In this document: positions 41,832 to 49,983 of the stretch, one piece after another | How positions within the stretch are numbered: the stretch's first letter is position 1 | How the letters are laid out: each line of letters opens with the position of its first letter | Assembly: GCF_019599145.1 (NCBI RefSeq) | Contig: NZ_CP080647.1 | Location: 6,510,001-6,574,000 of the forward strand | From: Streptomyces akebiae | Lineage (GTDB): Bacteria > Actinomycetota > Actinomycetes > Streptomycetales > Streptomycetaceae | Direction of reading: 5' to 3' | DNA length: 64,000 bases | The notes under the pieces: model-generated | What the model was told of the DNA's origin: nothing | The model's input: only the letters and a program-made list of their open reading frames with translations | The model's database searches: none | Translations under genes and position numbers: made by a program

Positions 41832-42989
41832 GTGACACGCAAAACCGTACGGATCGCCATGAACGGCGTGACGGGACGCATGGGCTACCGCCAGCACCTC
41901 GTCCGCTCGATCCTCGCCATCCGCGAGCAGGGCGGTCTCGACCTCGGTGACGGCACCGTGCTGTGGCCGGAGCCGATCCTCGTCGGCCGCCGCGAGCACG
42001 CGCTCAAGGCGCTCGCCGAACAGCACGGTCTGGACCCGGCGAACGTCTCCACCGACGTCGACGCGGTCCTCGCGGACCCGACCGTCGAGATCTACTTCGA
42101 CGCCCAGGTCACCTCGGCCCGCGAAGAGGCGATCAAGAAGGCGATCGCGGCGGGCAAGCACATCTACACCGAGAAGCCGACCGCCACCGGTCTCGACGGC
42201 GCCCTGGAGCTGGCCCGGCTCGCGAACGCCGCCGGCATCAAGCACGGCGTCGTCCAGGACAAGCTGTTCCTCCCGGGTCTGCTGAAGCTCAAGCGCCTCA
42301 TCGACGGCGGCTTCTTCGGCCGCATCCTCTCCATCCGGGGCGAGTTCGGCTACTGGGTCTTCGAGGGCGACTGGCAGGAGGCCCAGCGCCCCTCCTGGAA
42401 CTACCGCGCGGAGGACGGCGGCGGCATCGTCGTCGACATGTTCCCGCACTGGGAGTACGTCCTGCACGAGCTGTTCGGCCGCGTGAAGTCCGTCCAGGCG
42501 CTCACCGCCACGCACATCCCGCAGCGCTGGGACGAGCAGGACAAGCCCTACGACGCCACGGCCGACGACGCCGCGTACGGCATCTTCGAGCTGGACGGCG
42601 GGGCGATCGCCCAGATCAACTCCTCCTGGGCCGTCCGCGTCAACCGCGACGAGCTGGTGGAGTTCCAGGTCGACGGCACCGAGGGCTCGGCCGTCGCGGG
42701 CCTGCGCAACTGCCGGGTCCAGCACCGCTCCGCCACCCCCAAGCCGGTGTGGAACCCCGACATCCCCGCCACCTACTCCTTCCGCGACCAGTGGCAGGAG
42801 GTGCCCGACAACGCCGAGTTCGACAACGGCTTCAAGGCGCAGTGGGAGCTGTTCTTCAAGCACGTCTACGCCGACGCGCCCTACCACTGGGACCTGCTGG
42901 CCGGCGCCCGTGGCGTCCAGCTCGCCGAACTGGGCCTGAAGTCCTCCGCCGAGGGCGTCCGTCTCGACGTACCGGAGATCCAGCTGTGA
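41832..42989 (+). CDS. Gfo/Idh/MocA-family NAD(P)-dependent sugar dehydrogenase
   Basis: A 385-aa oxidoreductase. The Rossmann start VRIAMNGVTGRMGYRQHLVR, the IYTEKPTATGLDGALEL segment with the conserved EKP lysine, and the C-terminal sheet residues WNYRAEDGGGIVVDMFPHWE (catalytic Asp/His region) fit the family. It would oxidise or reduce a sugar or cyclitol hydroxyl. The GTG at 41832 has AAAGGA upstream. It is the first gene of a tightly coupled operon (GTGA overlaps). The substrate is unknown; context suggests carbohydrate catabolism under the LacI regulator. Confidence 0.9.
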   Translation: MTRKTVRIAMNGVTGRMGYRQHLVRSILAIREQGGLDLGDGTVLWPEPILVGRREHALKALAEQHGLDPANVSTDVDAVLADPTVEIYFDAQVTSAREEAIKKAIAAGKHIYTEKPTATGLDGALELARLANAAGIKHGVVQDKLFLPGLLKLKRLIDGGFFGRILSIRGEFGYWVFEGDWQEAQRPSWNYRAEDGGGIVVDMFPHWEYVLHELFGRVKSVQALTATHIPQRWDEQDKPYDATADDAAYGIFELDGGAIAQINSSWAVRVNRDELVEFQVDGTEGSAVAGLRNCRVQHRSATPKPVWNPDIPATYSFRDQWQEVPDNAEFDNGFKAQWELFFKHVYADAPYHWDLLAGARGVQLAELGLKSSAEGVRLDVPEIQL

Positions 42990-44146
42990 CGATCCGACTC
43001 CCCGACGGAAACGGCGGGTTCAAGGCCTACACGCCCCGTACCGAACCCCTGGCGGTGTCCCCGGGCACCCCCCTCACCTCCCGTACGGTCTTCTCGGCGG
43101 CGCACGTAGTGGCGGACCCCTTCGCCGATGTCTCCCCGGACTCCCCGGCCGCCGTCGACTGGGACGCCACCCTCGCCTTCCGCCGTCACCTGTGGTCGCA
43201 CGGCCTGGGTGTCGCGGAGGCGATGGACACCGCGCAGCGCGGCATGGGCCTCGACTGGGCGGGCGCGGCGGAGCTGATCCGCCGCAGCGCCGCCGAGGCG
43301 AAGGCGGTCGGCGGCCGGATCGCCTGCGGCGTGGGCACCGACCAGCTCACCGCCCCGGCGACGGCCTCCCTGGCGGAGATCCGCAAGGCGTACGAGGAGC
43401 AGCTGGCACTCGTCGAGGAGTCGGGCGCCCAGGCGATCCTGATGGCCTCGCGCGCGCTGGCCGCCGCGGCGCGCGGTCCCGAGGACTACCTGGAGGTCTA
43501 CGGCCACCTGCTCCGGCAGGCCGCCGAGCCGGTCGTCCTGCACTGGCTCGGCCCCATGTTCGACCCGGCGCTGGAGGGCTACTGGGGCTCGTCGGACCTC
43601 GACACGGCCACGGAGACCTTCCTCGCGGTGATCGCGGCGCACCCCGACAAGGTCGACGGCATCAAGGTCTCGCTGCTGGACGCGCAGCGCGAGATCGACA
43701 TCCGCCGCCGGCTCCCGCAGGGCGTCCGCTGCTACACGGGCGACGACTTCAACTACCCCGAGCTGATCGCGGGCGACGAGAAGGGCTTCAGCCACGCGCT
43801 GCTCGGCATCTTCGACCCGCTGGGCCCGCTGGCGGCGGAGGCGGTGCGGGTCCTGGACACGGGTGACGTGAAGGGCTTCCGGGAGCTGCTGGACCCGACG
43901 GTCGAGCTGTCCCGTCACCTCTTCCAGACCCCCACCCGCTTCTACAAGACGGGTGTCGTCTTCCTGGCGTGGCTGGCCGGCCACCAGTCGCACTTCACGA
44001 TGGTCGGCGGCCTCCAGTCGGCCCGCTCCCTCCCGCACTTCGCCCGCGCCTACGAACTGGCCGACGGCCTGGGCCTGTTCCCGGACCCGGCGCTGGCGGA
44101 GACCCGGATGAAGAACCTGCTCTCCCTGTACGGAGTGACCCAGTGA
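42986..44146 (+). CDS. DUF993 (dihydrodipicolinate-synthase-like) protein
   Basis: A 386-aa protein of DUF993, a TIM-barrel family related to DHDPS aldolases. The middle of the barrel shows VVLHWLGPMFDPALEGYWGS, a possible Schiff-base lysine in KVDGIKVSLLD, and CYTGDDFNYPELIAGDEKGF. If DHDPS-like, it cleaves or condenses a keto acid, the step expected after a dehydrogenase and isomerase. The GTG overlaps the previous stop and the next gene overlaps its own. The reaction has not been established to my knowledge. Confidence 0.87.
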   Translation: MTIRLPDGNGGFKAYTPRTEPLAVSPGTPLTSRTVFSAAHVVADPFADVSPDSPAAVDWDATLAFRRHLWSHGLGVAEAMDTAQRGMGLDWAGAAELIRRSAAEAKAVGGRIACGVGTDQLTAPATASLAEIRKAYEEQLALVEESGAQAILMASRALAAAARGPEDYLEVYGHLLRQAAEPVVLHWLGPMFDPALEGYWGSSDLDTATETFLAVIAAHPDKVDGIKVSLLDAQREIDIRRRLPQGVRCYTGDDFNYPELIAGDEKGFSHALLGIFDPLGPLAAEAVRVLDTGDVKGFRELLDPTVELSRHLFQTPTRFYKTGVVFLAWLAGHQSHFTMVGGLQSARSLPHFARAYELADGLGLFPDPALAETRMKNLLSLYGVTQ

Positions 44147-44982
44147 GCGCCATCGGAGATCTGTCCCGCTTCTCCATCAACCAGATGACGGTCAAGCAGC
44201 TGTCGATGCCCGAACTGGTCGCCGGTTGCGTGGAGTTGGGCATCACGGGCGTCGGTCTGTGGCGCGAGCCGGTGGCGGCGCACGGCCTGGACGCCACCGC
44301 CAAGCTGGTCCGCGACGCGGGCCTCGCGGTCACGACCCTCTGCCGGGGCGGGTTCTTCACGGCCATCGACCCGACCGAGCGGGCGGCGGCCCTGGCCGAC
44401 AACCGCAAGGCGATCGACGAGGCGGCGACGCTCGGCACGGACACACTGGTCCTGGTCTCGGGCGGCCTCCCGGCGGGTTCGAAGGACCTGTACGGAGCGC
44501 GGGAGCGCATCGCGGACGCCCTGGCGGAGCTGGGCCCGTACGCGGCGTCGAACGGCGTCCGTCTGGCCATCGAACCCCTCCACCCCATGTTCGCCTCGGA
44601 CCGCTGCGTGGTGTCGACGCTGTCGCAGGCCCTGGACATCGCGGAGCGCTTCCCGGCGGAGCAGGTGGGCGTGACCGTGGACACCTACCACATCTGGTGG
44701 GACGACACGGCCCCGGCGGCGATCGCCCGCGCGGGCGCCTCGGGCCGCATCCACACCTTCCAGCTCGCCGACTGGATCACCCCGCTGCCCCAGGGCGTCC
44801 TGACCGGCCGGGGCCAGATCGGCGACGGCGCGATCGACATGCGCGAGTGGAAGTCCTACGTCGAGGCGGCCGGCTACACAGGCCCCATCGAGGTCGAACT
44901 CTTCAACGACGACCTGTGGGCGGGCGACGGCCGCGAACTGCTCGCGCAGACGGCACGGCGGTTCGTGGAGCACGCGGCGTGA
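44143..44982 (+). CDS. Sugar phosphate isomerase/epimerase family protein
   Basis: A 279-aa TIM-barrel protein (AP_endonuc_2). FSINQMTVKQLSMPELVAGC, the metal ligands in LAIEPLHPMF (Glu, His), VTVDTYHIWWDD (Asp, His) and IHTFQLADW (His), and IEVELFNDDLW (Glu) follow the family order. It closes the LacI-controlled operon; the GTG overlaps the DUF993 stop. Combined with a Gfo/Idh/MocA dehydrogenase and a DHDPS-like protein it suggests stepwise oxidation, isomerisation and cleavage of an unusual sugar or cyclitol. A perfect 18-bp hairpin follows its stop. Confidence 0.88.
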   Translation: MSAIGDLSRFSINQMTVKQLSMPELVAGCVELGITGVGLWREPVAAHGLDATAKLVRDAGLAVTTLCRGGFFTAIDPTERAAALADNRKAIDEAATLGTDTLVLVSGGLPAGSKDLYGARERIADALAELGPYAASNGVRLAIEPLHPMFASDRCVVSTLSQALDIAERFPAEQVGVTVDTYHIWWDDTAPAAIARAGASGRIHTFQLADWITPLPQGVLTGRGQIGDGAIDMREWKSYVEAAGYTGPIEVELFNDDLWAGDGRELLAQTARRFVEHAA

Positions 44983-44984
44983 CG

Positions 44985-45029
44985 CCCGGGCGGCGGGCCG
45001 GGGGAGTGACGCCCGGCCCGCCGCCCGGG
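44985..45029. terminator. Perfect 18-bp hairpin between convergent genes
   Basis: CCCGGGCGGCGGGCCGGG (44985-45002) pairs with CCCGGCCCGCCGCCCGGG (45012-45029) around a 9-nt loop, filling the whole gap between the isomerase gene and the PIN-domain gene. Confidence 0.9.
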
Positions 45030-45425
45030 TCAGACCTGCCGGACCTCGACCTGCTTGCCGCAGAGCGGCTTGAGATCGTCGAGGTCGGAGGTCAGGACGG
45101 TCACAGGGGGCTGTGCCGCGCGGGCGGTGGCGGCGACGATCGCGTCCAGGGCGTACTTGTGTCCGCCGGTCCTGCCGCTGTCCTTCATTCGTGCGAGAGC
45201 CTCTTTGGCGGTGTCCTTGGTGACCGGCTCCACCACGAGCCGGGAGACGGCCCAGGCCAGGCGGGCGGTGTGTGCGCCTTGTGGGTCGGCTTCGACGATG
45301 GTCGCCGCGCTGGTGACCACCCGGACGTCCCGCTTACGGGCGGCGGCGAGCCGTGCGGTCATCGTCCGGTCGGCTCGCAAATACAGGGACAGGGCCTCAC
45401 TGTCGAGAACCCAGGTGCCGCTCAC
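45030..45425 (-). CDS. PIN-domain toxin (VapC-like ribonuclease)
   Basis: A 131-aa PIN-domain protein. The acidic active-site residues can be placed: Asp8 in WVLDSEALS, Glu in TIVEAD, Asp in YALDAIVAATA and the final VLTSDLDDLK, the pattern of VapC RNases. It starts with GTG at 45425, overlapping the stop of the antitoxin-like gene, as usual in VapBC pairs. The partner is a ribbon-helix-helix-like protein. The target RNA cannot be deduced. Confidence 0.88.
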   Translation of the reverse strand: MSGTWVLDSEALSLYLRADRTMTARLAAARKRDVRVVTSAATIVEADPQGAHTARLAWAVSRLVVEPVTKDTAKEALARMKDSGRTGGHKYALDAIVAATARAAQPPVTVLTSDLDDLKPLCGKQVEVRQV

Positions 45426-45697
45426 GCCACCGCCCGGTCGTCCTGGCCTCCGCCGAACATCTCGCGCTCGGCAGCGTTGATCTCCTCCTGGGTGAGGGGG
45501 CCGTGCATCTCCTCGTTCGCGGCGATGAGTTCGTCGAGCTGGTCCCGCTCGATCTGCCGCTGGATCGCGGCCTCCACGTAGGCGGAGATGCCGCGCTTGC
45601 CGACGCGGGAGCGGAGGGCGGCGATGGTGCCCTCGTGCACGGAGACCGAGACGGACCTGGTCGGGCCCTCGCCGGGCCCGTAGATGTGGTCACTCAC
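45422..45697 (-). CDS. Antitoxin-like partner of the PIN toxin
   Basis: A 91-aa protein. TRSVSVSVHEGTIAALRSRV then GKRGISAYVEAAIQRQIERD is a ribbon-helix-helix-type DNA-binding N-terminal half. The acidic second half (DELIAANEEMHGPLTQEEIN) fits a toxin-neutralising tail. It lies directly upstream of the PIN gene with GTGA overlap. Such antitoxins repress their own promoter; the 60 bp upstream contain a short AT-rich AATCTAGCAAAACTTCTATG stretch, which is rare here and probably includes that promoter. Confidence 0.85.
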   Translation of the reverse strand: MSDHIYGPGEGPTRSVSVSVHEGTIAALRSRVGKRGISAYVEAAIQRQIERDQLDELIAANEEMHGPLTQEEINAAEREMFGGGQDDRAVA

Positions 45698-45759
45698 ACA
45701 CCCAATCTAGCAAAACTTCTATGAGAGCTTCCGTCGCGGAGGCGGGAGGGCGCGGCGGC

Positions 45760-46125
45760 TCACCGCAGAGGGATCACGACGGCCATGCTCACCGCGAGGC
45801 CGAGGATGAAAAACGCGTAGTGCCTGGCCTTCAGCTTCTCGACGGGGCGGCCCAGACGGACCAGCTCCTCCTGGCGCTTGAACCATCCGATGAAGCTGAC
45901 GCGCATGAGGGTGAAGTAGATCGCGACGGCGATGAACACCAGCAGGGCCATGCGGGACTCCCCGTTCTCGTCCTCGGGCAGCGCCCGCAGGGCCGCGTAG
46001 GCGGCCACGGCCAGGACTAGCAGCACCGCCTCCCACTTGCCCCTGCGCGTACTGGGAAACAGGGACGCGAACACCACCGCGAGGGCGACGACGGCCACGG
46101 CGGCGGTGATCCACAGAGTGCCCAA
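45760..46125 (-). CDS. Small membrane protein, paralogue A
   Basis: A 121-aa protein with four predicted membrane helices (TLWITAAVAVVALAVVFASL, AVLLVLAVAAYAALRAL, MALLVFIAVAIYFTLMRVSF, YAFFILGLAVSMAVVIPL). Between helices 3 and 4 is a conserved-looking basic loop, KRQEELVRLGRPVEKLKARH. The next gene upstream encodes a protein with the same layout, so they are tandem paralogues. The function is unknown, and I do not recognise the family. Confidence 0.75.
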   Translation of the reverse strand: MGTLWITAAVAVVALAVVFASLFPSTRRGKWEAVLLVLAVAAYAALRALPEDENGESRMALLVFIAVAIYFTLMRVSFIGWFKRQEELVRLGRPVEKLKARHYAFFILGLAVSMAVVIPLR

Positions 46126-46160
46126 GGTGTGCGTCTCCTATCGATCTCTGACCCGATCTC

Positions 46161-46541
46161 TCACAGAAAGCGGGCCATGAGTGCCACGACCGCGGTGAAG
46201 GTGAGGAAGAAGACCACTTTCTGCCTGGTGGTCAGTCTCTCCCACGGTTGGCCCGAACGCGCCCGCTCCTGCTGGCGCTTGATGTGACCGGCGAAGACGA
46301 CCCGCATGAGCGCCAGGCCCAGCGCGGTGGCGGTGAACAGCGGCAGGGCTATGGGGTCCCCGTCGGCCTCCTCGGACGGAGCGCTCAGCCCCACGATGAC
46401 GGCCACCCCCAGGACGGGCAGGACGGCCTTCCACCAGTCCTTCCTCGCGGGGACCAGCGACGCGATCGCCACGGCCAGGGCGACCCCGGCCACGGCGGCG
46501 GCGATCCACCACTCGGTACGGGAGAAATGAGAGGTGAGCAT
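46161..46541 (-). CDS. Small membrane protein, paralogue B
   Basis: A 126-aa protein with four predicted helices and the same plan as the protein at 45760-46125: WWIAAAVAGVALAVAIASLV, AVLPVLGVAVIVGLSAP, LFTATALGLALMRVVFAGHI, and KVVFFLTFTAVVALMARFL. The loop IKRQQERARSGQPWERLTTR aligns with KRQEELVRLGRPVEKLKARH of paralogue A. The ATG at 46541 has AGGAGCCC in front. The two genes are 35 bp apart and probably co-transcribed after a tandem duplication. Confidence 0.78.
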   Translation of the reverse strand: MLTSHFSRTEWWIAAAVAGVALAVAIASLVPARKDWWKAVLPVLGVAVIVGLSAPSEEADGDPIALPLFTATALGLALMRVVFAGHIKRQQERARSGQPWERLTTRQKVVFFLTFTAVVALMARFL

Positions 46542-46715
46542 GGGCTCCTCGCTGATGACGATCAAGGCCGTCGCAGGCCGGGACGGACGTTGCGGGGCCA
46601 AGGGACCGCGCCGGCCCGACTGGATCACGGCCGTTCCGCCGCCGTCATCAGCCACGCGTCCACGGGCGCGTTGCTGCCGCTGGTCAAACGGCTCTTGACG
46701 CGGGAACGCGGCTGA

Positions 46716-47201
46716 TCAGAGCCAACGCTGGTCGTGGTTCAAGCTGCAGGGCCACATGATCACCTCGACTCCGTTGGCGGTGCTGGAGTTGGGGACGGCG
46801 AGGCAGTTGTCCTCGTCGTTGGCGTAGCTGCGCAGCCGGTTGATGCTGTCGCGCTTCCAGAGGTGCCACGGGGATTCGGTACAGGTGTACTGAGTGGGCT
46901 GGGTGCCGGCGGCAGTGCCGATGAGGCACTCACCGGTGGCCCGGTTGGCGAGCTGGTACCACTCGTCCCGCACGTGACGCAGCTCCCACTGCTGTTCGGT
47001 GTCGCCACTGCAGGTCCATTGGATCGGATGGGCGGTGCTGCTGCCACTGCCGTGGGGAATCGCCAGACACTTCCGGGAATGGTCGTTCTTCAGCTCCTCC
47101 CACCCCGCGGCCTGAGCCGGAGACGGGGACAGGAGCAGGACGGAACCGAGTGCGAGAACCGCCGCGGCGATTCTTCGCGCTGCCTTCGGAGCACGGGACA
47201 T
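46716..47201 (-). CDS. Secreted ricin-type beta-trefoil lectin
   Basis: A 161-aa exported protein. The leader (AAVLALGSVLLLSPSPAQA) is followed by a beta-trefoil with three subdomains: HSRKCLAIPHGSGSSTAHPI then QWTCSGDTEQQWEL, GECLIGTAAGTQPTQYTCTE then SPWHLWKR, and DNCLAVPNSSTANGVEVIMW then PCSLNHDQRW. The Q-x-W (or H-x-W) signatures are present. It presumably binds sugars; no catalytic domain is attached. The ATG at 47201 is chosen for its CAGGAG site. Confidence 0.9.
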   Translation of the reverse strand: MSRAPKAARRIAAAVLALGSVLLLSPSPAQAAGWEELKNDHSRKCLAIPHGSGSSTAHPIQWTCSGDTEQQWELRHVRDEWYQLANRATGECLIGTAAGTQPTQYTCTESPWHLWKRDSINRLRSYANDEDNCLAVPNSSTANGVEVIMWPCSLNHDQRWL

Positions 47202-47560
47202 GAGCATCTCCTGGATCACTGGATCAAGGGGCGGACGGAGAAAGGACGAGTCCGCTCGGGGTACGAGAATGACCAGAATGCGGGGCGAGGGCCGAAGTTG
47301 TCGTTATCGCTGAGTCCTGCGGCTGCTTGTCACTGCGTCCACTCCGGTACCGGCACGGTCTGTTGAGCGGCACGCGGCCTCCCCGGCCCGCGAGGTGTCC
47401 GGTCAGGGCACGGCTCATGTGAGCAGGAGTGGACGTAGAGGCAAGACGTCTGTGGACCCTCCACCAACGACATCGCCGTCACTCACGGCGCATGCTGCTT
47501 CCGTGCGCGGTGATCCACCCCACCGTGCTCCCTGTCCACGGAACTCATGGAGACGCGCCC
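47202..47560. other. Divergent intergenic region, lectin and S1 protease
   Basis: This 359-bp region lies between divergent secreted lectin and protease genes and should carry both promoters. A less GC-rich stretch (GAGAATGACCAGAATG and GTTGTCGTTATCGCTGA, about 47264-47313) stands out. No gene or strong repeat is visible. Confidence 0.45.
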
Positions 47561-48685
47561 ATGCGAAGACTGCCGACGACCCCCCGAACGTCGATGACGG
47601 TGGCGATCTTCAGCCTGTTCGCGGTGCTGGCCGCGCCGACCGCGCACGCGGCTCCGTCCCCGGACCCGGCCCCGACGGCCGGACCGGCCCGGGTGAGAGC
47701 GCTGGTCGCGTCGATAGGTGCCGACCGTACCGGCGGCACCTTCTACGACGGCGACGGGCGGCTCGTCGTAGCCGTCACGGACGAGGCCGCTGCGCGGACC
47801 GTCCGTGCCCAGGGCGGTACCGCCGAGGTCGTCGAGCACAGCACCGACGAGCTGAACTCCGTCCGCACCGCCCTCGACCGGCGGATCGCCGACACCGATC
47901 CGATCCCCAACACGGCCTGGGGCGTCGACCCGAGCACGAACCAGGTGACCGTGTCGGTCTTCGACGGTGTCTCCGCCGCCGACCGGAAGCGCCTCACCGA
48001 CCTCGTCGCGGACTACGGCGACAAGGTGCGTGTCGAGGAGCTGCCCGGCGGGATCAAGGAGACCGCCTACGAGTCCCTCGGCGGCATCGGCATCGTGGCG
48101 CCGTACGGCCCCACTTACTGCACCCTTGGGTTCAACGTCCGTGACTCCTCGGGGAAGAGGTACTTCGTCACCGCCGGGCACTGCGCGAGCAGCGACGAGG
48201 AGGAGTTCTGGCACCGGGAGGCCGGCGGCATCTACTTCGGTGAGCGCACGGAATGGTGGGACTTCGGCGAGGTCGAGAAGGACTACGCCGTCATCGAGTA
48301 CGTCAACGACGACGTCGCCGCCTACGGGGCGGTCCGGGCGGCCGGCGCCACGTACGAGATCACCGACTCCCGGTACCCCGATGACGGTGAGTCCGTCAAG
48401 CGCGCCGGCGCCGTCAGCAGCGACCTGGTGGGCCAGGTGATCAACCCGAGCGTGACCTTCACTTTCCCCAGCGGCAAGGTCATGAAGAACATGATCGAGA
48501 CCTCGCACTGCGCCAAACCCGGAGACAGCGGCGGTCCCCTGTGGGCGGGAACCGACGCGCTCGGCATAGCCTCCGCGACCAACACTCCGAAGGACGCGTC
48601 CTGCAACAGCGCGCAGAGCCAGTACCGGACGTTCTTCCAGCCGGTGCACTGGGTGCTGGCCCGCTACGGGCTGAGCGCGTTCTAG
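47561..48685 (+). CDS. Secreted S1-family (streptogrisin-like) serine protease with propeptide
   Basis: A 374-aa preproprotein. A signal peptide (1-30, MTVAIFSLFAVLAAPTAHA) and a pro-region of about 145 residues (Ser/Thr/Asp-rich, with VDPSTNQVTVSVFDG, the alpha-lytic protease prodomain pattern) precede the protease. The catalytic triad is His207 (FVTAGHC), Asp241 (EKDYAVIEY) and Ser323 (KPGDSGGPL). CTLGFNVRD and CNSAQSQYRTFFQPVHWVL match the ends of the streptogrisin fold. The ATG at 47561 has GGAGA upstream; the frame runs further but no leader fits. It would be secreted and self-activated. Confidence 0.92.
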   Translation: MRRLPTTPRTSMTVAIFSLFAVLAAPTAHAAPSPDPAPTAGPARVRALVASIGADRTGGTFYDGDGRLVVAVTDEAAARTVRAQGGTAEVVEHSTDELNSVRTALDRRIADTDPIPNTAWGVDPSTNQVTVSVFDGVSAADRKRLTDLVADYGDKVRVEELPGGIKETAYESLGGIGIVAPYGPTYCTLGFNVRDSSGKRYFVTAGHCASSDEEEFWHREAGGIYFGERTEWWDFGEVEKDYAVIEYVNDDVAAYGAVRAAGATYEITDSRYPDDGESVKRAGAVSSDLVGQVINPSVTFTFPSGKVMKNMIETSHCAKPGDSGGPLWAGTDALGIASATNTPKDASCNSAQSQYRTFFQPVHWVLARYGLSAF

Positions 48686-48735
48686 CAGGAGTTGACGGAG
48701 AGGGCACGCGGGGCGGCGCTTCGGCGGCCAGGGCT

Positions 48736-48752
48736 GTATACGTCACGTATAC
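48736..48752. promoter_or_regulatory. Palindromic operator, GTATACGT-C-ACGTATAC
   Basis: A perfect 17-bp palindrome lies 7 bp before the GTG of the broken antitoxin gene. Antitoxin autoregulatory operators of the VapB/RHH class are often GTATAC-type palindromes overlapping the promoter. Its AT content is high for this sequence. Confidence 0.7.
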
Positions 48753-48759
48753 CCTCCGC

Positions 48760-48852
48760 GTGTCCGATGTCATGATCCGCGTGCCCGCCGCAGTCCGTGA
48801 CCAGCTCGCCGCCGTGGCCGCGGCCCGGGGGACGAGCCTTCGTGCCCTCATG
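48760..48852 (+). pseudogene. Truncated RHH antitoxin gene
   Basis: The frame from GTG 48760 reads SDVMIRVPAAVRDQLAAVAA then ARGTSLRALM, the N-terminal DNA-binding part of a VapB/RHH antitoxin. After residue 31 the similarity ends within 4 bp of the stop of the convergent AraC gene, and the frame continues only as antisense of that gene (about 190 further codons without family features). The acidic tail and the toxin gene are missing. Its operator is intact. This looks like the remnant of a toxin-antitoxin locus cut by the arrival of the AraC gene or by deletion. A still-active DNA-binding peptide is possible. Confidence 0.6.
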
Positions 48853-48855
48853 CCC

Positions 48856-49869
48856 TCATCCGGTTCGCTGTGGCTCTTTCGGCTCGCCCGCGGAGAATGC
48901 CTGTGCGCGGTAGTCCGTCGGCGACACCCCGTACACGCTCCGGAACGCCCGCGTGAAGTCGGACGCGCGGACCAGGCCCCAGCGGGTGGCGATGGTGTGG
49001 ACGGGTGTGGAGCTGAGGGCGGGGTCCGCCAGGTCGCGGCGGGCGCCTTCGAGGCGCTGGGCGCGGATCCAGGCCGCGACCGTCTCGCCCGGAGTGTCCT
49101 CCTGGAAGATCCGGTGCAGATAGCTCAGCGAGATGTGATGCGCCGCCGCTATCACCGGCGGTGTCAGCTCCGGGTCGTGCAGGTTCTGCCGGATGAACGC
49201 CCGTACACGCGTCGTCAGCGCCCGCTGCCGCGTCTCCGGTGGCAGCGCGTCCTCCGCCTCCAGCGCCTGGGCGAACCAGGCGGACAGCAGGTCCACCAGG
49301 ACGGTGCCCAGGCGTGGCGCGTCGGACGGCTGGAGGGCGTCGGCCTGCTGCTCCAGACCGCTGAGGAACCCGGTCAGCAGCGCGCCCACCCCTTCCCTCG
49401 CCGCCAGTCGTCGCCCCAGTAACTGCTGGATGCGGGCCGGCGGCAGGGGCAGCAGTGCCTTGGGGAAGTCCAGTCCCACCCCCCAGATCACCTGACGGCC
49501 CAGCCCGGCCGGCGCGTGCACCTCGTACGGCCGTGACGAGTCGCTCAGCCACAGGTCGCTCGGGCCGTACGCCTCGGTCCGGCCCACATGTTCGAACCCC
49601 AGCCCGCCGCCGAGCACCAGCGACAGGTGGTACATCTCCGGGTCGGACTGCCGCACCAGTTTCTCGGTACGCCGGAACCCGGTCACCAGATGCGCCGTCG
49701 GCCACACCATCACCGGACCCAGCTCCATCAGCCGCTGCCGCGCCCAGAAGTCGTCGGCGAACTCGCAGCGCATCTCGCTGGGCGCGATCGCCCGGTGCAT
49801 CAACTCCCGCCAGTAGTCGAACCGATGCTCCGCGGGCACGTCATCGCTCCGGAACACGGTTCCGATCAT
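48856..49869 (-). CDS. AraC-family regulator with AraC-binding-like N-domain
   Basis: A 337-aa regulator. The C-terminal AraC/XylS domain (about 225-325) shows LTPPVIAAAHHISLSYLHRI then FQEDTPGETVAAWIRAQRLE and DFTRAFRSVYGVSPTDYRA. The N-terminal part (VPAEHRFDYWRELMHRAIAP, HLSLVLGGGLGFEHVGRTEA, WLSDSSRPYEVHAPAG) is the AraC_binding_2-like ligand domain common in streptomycetes. Target genes are not clear; it is divergent from the gene at 49984. The 114-bp gap between them would contain both promoters. Confidence 0.93.
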   Translation of the reverse strand: MIGTVFRSDDVPAEHRFDYWRELMHRAIAPSEMRCEFADDFWARQRLMELGPVMVWPTAHLVTGFRRTEKLVRQSDPEMYHLSLVLGGGLGFEHVGRTEAYGPSDLWLSDSSRPYEVHAPAGLGRQVIWGVGLDFPKALLPLPPARIQQLLGRRLAAREGVGALLTGFLSGLEQQADALQPSDAPRLGTVLVDLLSAWFAQALEAEDALPPETRQRALTTRVRAFIRQNLHDPELTPPVIAAAHHISLSYLHRIFQEDTPGETVAAWIRAQRLEGARRDLADPALSSTPVHTIATRWGLVRASDFTRAFRSVYGVSPTDYRAQAFSAGEPKEPQRTG

Positions 49870-49983
49870 GCCGGGTCACCCCTGGGTTCGACGGTCCACT
49901 CGGTGAGCTTGTCGGTGCTCATTCACCGCATCCTGGCACAGCACCCCCGAAGCACCCCCGTCACACCCTCTACGGTGGCCCGC

